Of a DNA stretch of 64,000 nt, positions 63,025 to 64,000 are shown one piece after another. Position numbers and translations under genes: made by a program. Position 1 is the stretch's first letter, and the number at the start of each line of letters is the position of its first letter. The stretch covers positions 2,480,001 to 2,544,000 of the forward strand of contig NZ_CP150664.1 of NCBI RefSeq assembly GCF_038024035.1. The letters run 5' to 3'. The notes under the pieces were generated by a model. The model did no database searches and was not told where the DNA came from. It saw only the letters and a list, made by a program, of their open reading frames with translations. Source of the stretch: Polaribacter pacificus (lineage in GTDB: Bacteria; Bacteroidota; Bacteroidia; Flavobacteriales; Flavobacteriaceae).

Positions 63025-63471
63025 TTATAATTGCAAATCAATTTTAAAATTACTTTTTGCAAGGTTTGATGTAGCTGTAGCGAGTAACTTACCTGATATA
63101 TTGTAAACTTCAGCTCTCATATTAATAATGGTCTTTCCCTGTTTCATTACTTGTGTTTTTACACGTACTTCTTCTCCTTCTTTTGCTGGATTAAAAAAAT
63201 CAACTTGAAGGTTAATGCTAGGGTAAAAATACTCCAAGCCAAGTGTAAAGAAAGTAACTCCCATACAATCATCAATCATTCCTGAGATTACACCTCCATG
63301 AAGCATCCCTACAGGGTTTGTCATGTCTTTTCTAACTACAAAAGAAAACTCTAAAGAATTTTTTTTTACAGCAATTACTTTTCCATTTAGCCAATGAGCA
63401 AAAGGAGAAGGGCTTTTTGTAAAGTGCTTTCCGATAAAACTTTCAACAAATTTATAACGTGAGTTTTCCAT
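63025..63471 (-). CDS. PaaI/YbgC-type hotdog thioesterase
   Basis: A 148-residue hotdog-fold protein. The segment GMLHGGVISGMIDDCMG (about 55-71) has the HGG motif and the acidic residue used by PaaI-type thioesterases. INLQVDFFNPAKEGEEVRV is the central strand region. It probably hydrolyses acyl-CoA. The substrate is unknown. A minus-strand -7 box TACCTTTG (63494-63501) precedes it. Gene and promoter abut the repeat array. Confidence 0.88.
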   Translation of the reverse strand: MENSRYKFVESFIGKHFTKSPSPFAHWLNGKVIAVKKNSLEFSFVVRKDMTNPVGMLHGGVISGMIDDCMGVTFFTLGLEYFYPSINLQVDFFNPAKEGEEVRVKTQVMKQGKTIINMRAEVYNISGKLLATATSNLAKSNFKIDLQL

Positions 63472-63493
63472 AAATTATAATCTAATATACTTA

Positions 63494-63501
63494 CAAAGGT
63501 A
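63494..63501 (-). promoter_or_regulatory. -7 box of the thioesterase gene
   Basis: TACCTTTG on the minus strand, 23 bases before the ATG at 63471. No clear TTG is found at the -33 position. Confidence 0.5.
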
Positions 63502-63539
63502 GAGAACTTAAGAGGTTTTTACGAAGTAAGGGATTCTAA

Positions 63540-63875
63540 TTTTCAGTATTCTTCGCTTCGCTCAATATTCTGAAGTGATGTTACCTTTTCAGAATTCTTC
63601 GCTTCGCTCATCATTCTGAAGCGGGGTATTGAATTACTCGCTTTGCTTGTAATTCTCCTTTTCAGAGGCTTTCGCTTTGCTCAATATTCTGAAGTGATGT
63701 TACCTTTTTAGAATTCTTCGCTTTGCTCAATATCCTGAAGCAGGTTTCAGGATTACTCGCTTCGCTCGTGATCTATGTTTTGTTCCAAAATCTTTAGGAT
63801 TACTCGCTTCGCTTGTAATCTATGTTTTGTTCCAAAATCTTTAGGATTACTCGCTTCGCTCGTGATCCTGAAGGG
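63540..63875. repeat. Palindromic repeat array (CGCTTYGCT core)
   Basis: Eight copies of CGCTT(C/T)GCT at 63554, 63600, 63639, 63673, 63719, 63758, 63805 and 63852 (intervals 46, 39, 34, 46, 39, 47 and 47). The flanks form inverted repeats such as CAGAAT...ATTCTG and AGGATTACTCG...CGTGATCCT. A near-perfect 47-base tandem unit with AAAATCTTTAGGATTACTCG occurs twice (about 63750-63843), and the first three units form a 119-base block that recurs at 63673. The core is the reverse complement of the array at 10230-10575. No coding potential is seen. Confidence 0.8.
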
Positions 63876-63890
63876 GGTTCGTTGCTCATT

Positions 63891-63928
63891 AAAAGCCAAA
63901 TTGCTAGCGCAATTTGGTGGCTTTTTTA
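63891..63928 (+). terminator. Terminator-like hairpin after the repeat array
   Basis: AAAAGCC...AATTGC, loop TAGC, GCAATT...GGCTTTTTT. The plus-strand T-run makes it terminator-like, but no plus-strand gene precedes it within the window. Confidence 0.5.
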
Positions 63929-63980
63929 TTTGCCCATTGGTTTTGAAGCTTTGCTTCAACCTTGGGCAAATAAAAAAGCC
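63919..63980. repeat. 18-bp perfect inverted repeat
   Basis: GGCTTTTTTATTTGCCCA (63919-63936) and its exact complement (63963-63980) flank a smaller GAAGC/GCTTC stem. The hairpin overlaps the preceding terminator stem, so only one can form at a time. A short ATCAAAATTGAT palindrome follows near 64000. Confidence 0.75.
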
Positions 63981-64000
63981 AAAAAATCAAAATTGATTTT

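Noticed and set aside
63540..63875. CRISPR array
   Set aside because: Units are palindromic, of varying sequence and too closely spaced (34-47 bases between cores), spacers are themselves repeated, and there are no cas genes.

Overview
The window looks like chromosome of a low-GC marine-type Flavobacteriaceae (Bacteroidota). Supporting signs are the type IX secretion genes porU and porV, a ResB-CcsA fusion for cytochrome c maturation, a methylmalonyl-CoA mutase operon, an ExbB-ExbD-TonB set, and promoters of the Bacteroidota type (TTG at about -33, TAnnTTTG at about -7). I do not assign a genus.

Layout. 1-9.7 kb: housekeeping genes, namely a partial P-II gene, a TruA-type pseudouridine synthase, acyl-CoA dehydrogenase, AnmK, an amino-acid dehydrogenase, NhaD, ExbB/ExbD/TonB and FolC. 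A tRNA-Val follows, then a GC-rich non-coding repeat island (9.85-10.6 kb). 11.0-36.9 kb: one large same-strand surface-polysaccharide locus. 37-49.3 kb: a BadF-family sugar kinase, MurF, PorU, PorV, cytidine deaminase, truncated hemoglobin, a lone KAS III, GuaA and a LysM lipoprotein. 49.4-58.3 kb: a minus-strand block with ResB-CcsA, the two methylmalonyl-CoA mutase subunits, a DivIC/FtsB-like protein, uridine kinase and tRNA-Thr. 58.5-63.5 kb: a hybrid histidine kinase, its REC-HPt partner and a thioesterase. 63.5-64 kb: a second repeat array sharing its core with the first.

The polysaccharide locus encodes UDP-HexNAc epimerase and dehydrogenase (GalNAcA-type sugar), Wza- and Wzz-type export proteins, a second UDP-sugar dehydrogenase plus WbpD/WbpE/WbpB homologues (a 2,3-diamino uronic acid), Wzx, Wzy, a deacetylase-like protein, two glycosyltransferases, a PglC-like initiating transferase, and PglE/PglF homologues (a bacillosamine-type 4-amino sugar). 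In its middle, between Wzx and Wzy, lies a cassette of an AAC(3)-fold acyltransferase, KAS III, acyl carrier protein, a second KAS III, a Rieske oxygenase and an SDR reductase. No PglD-type acetyltransferase is present.

The leading hypothesis is that the cassette builds a short (poly)hydroxylated acyl chain on its own ACP, and that the AAC(3)-like enzyme places it on the 4-amine of the PglF/PglE sugar. This would resemble the dihydroxyhexanoyl-amino sugar known from Flavobacterium psychrophilum O-polysaccharide, but with an added Rieske oxygenation step. This is inferred from gene content and order and has not been tested.
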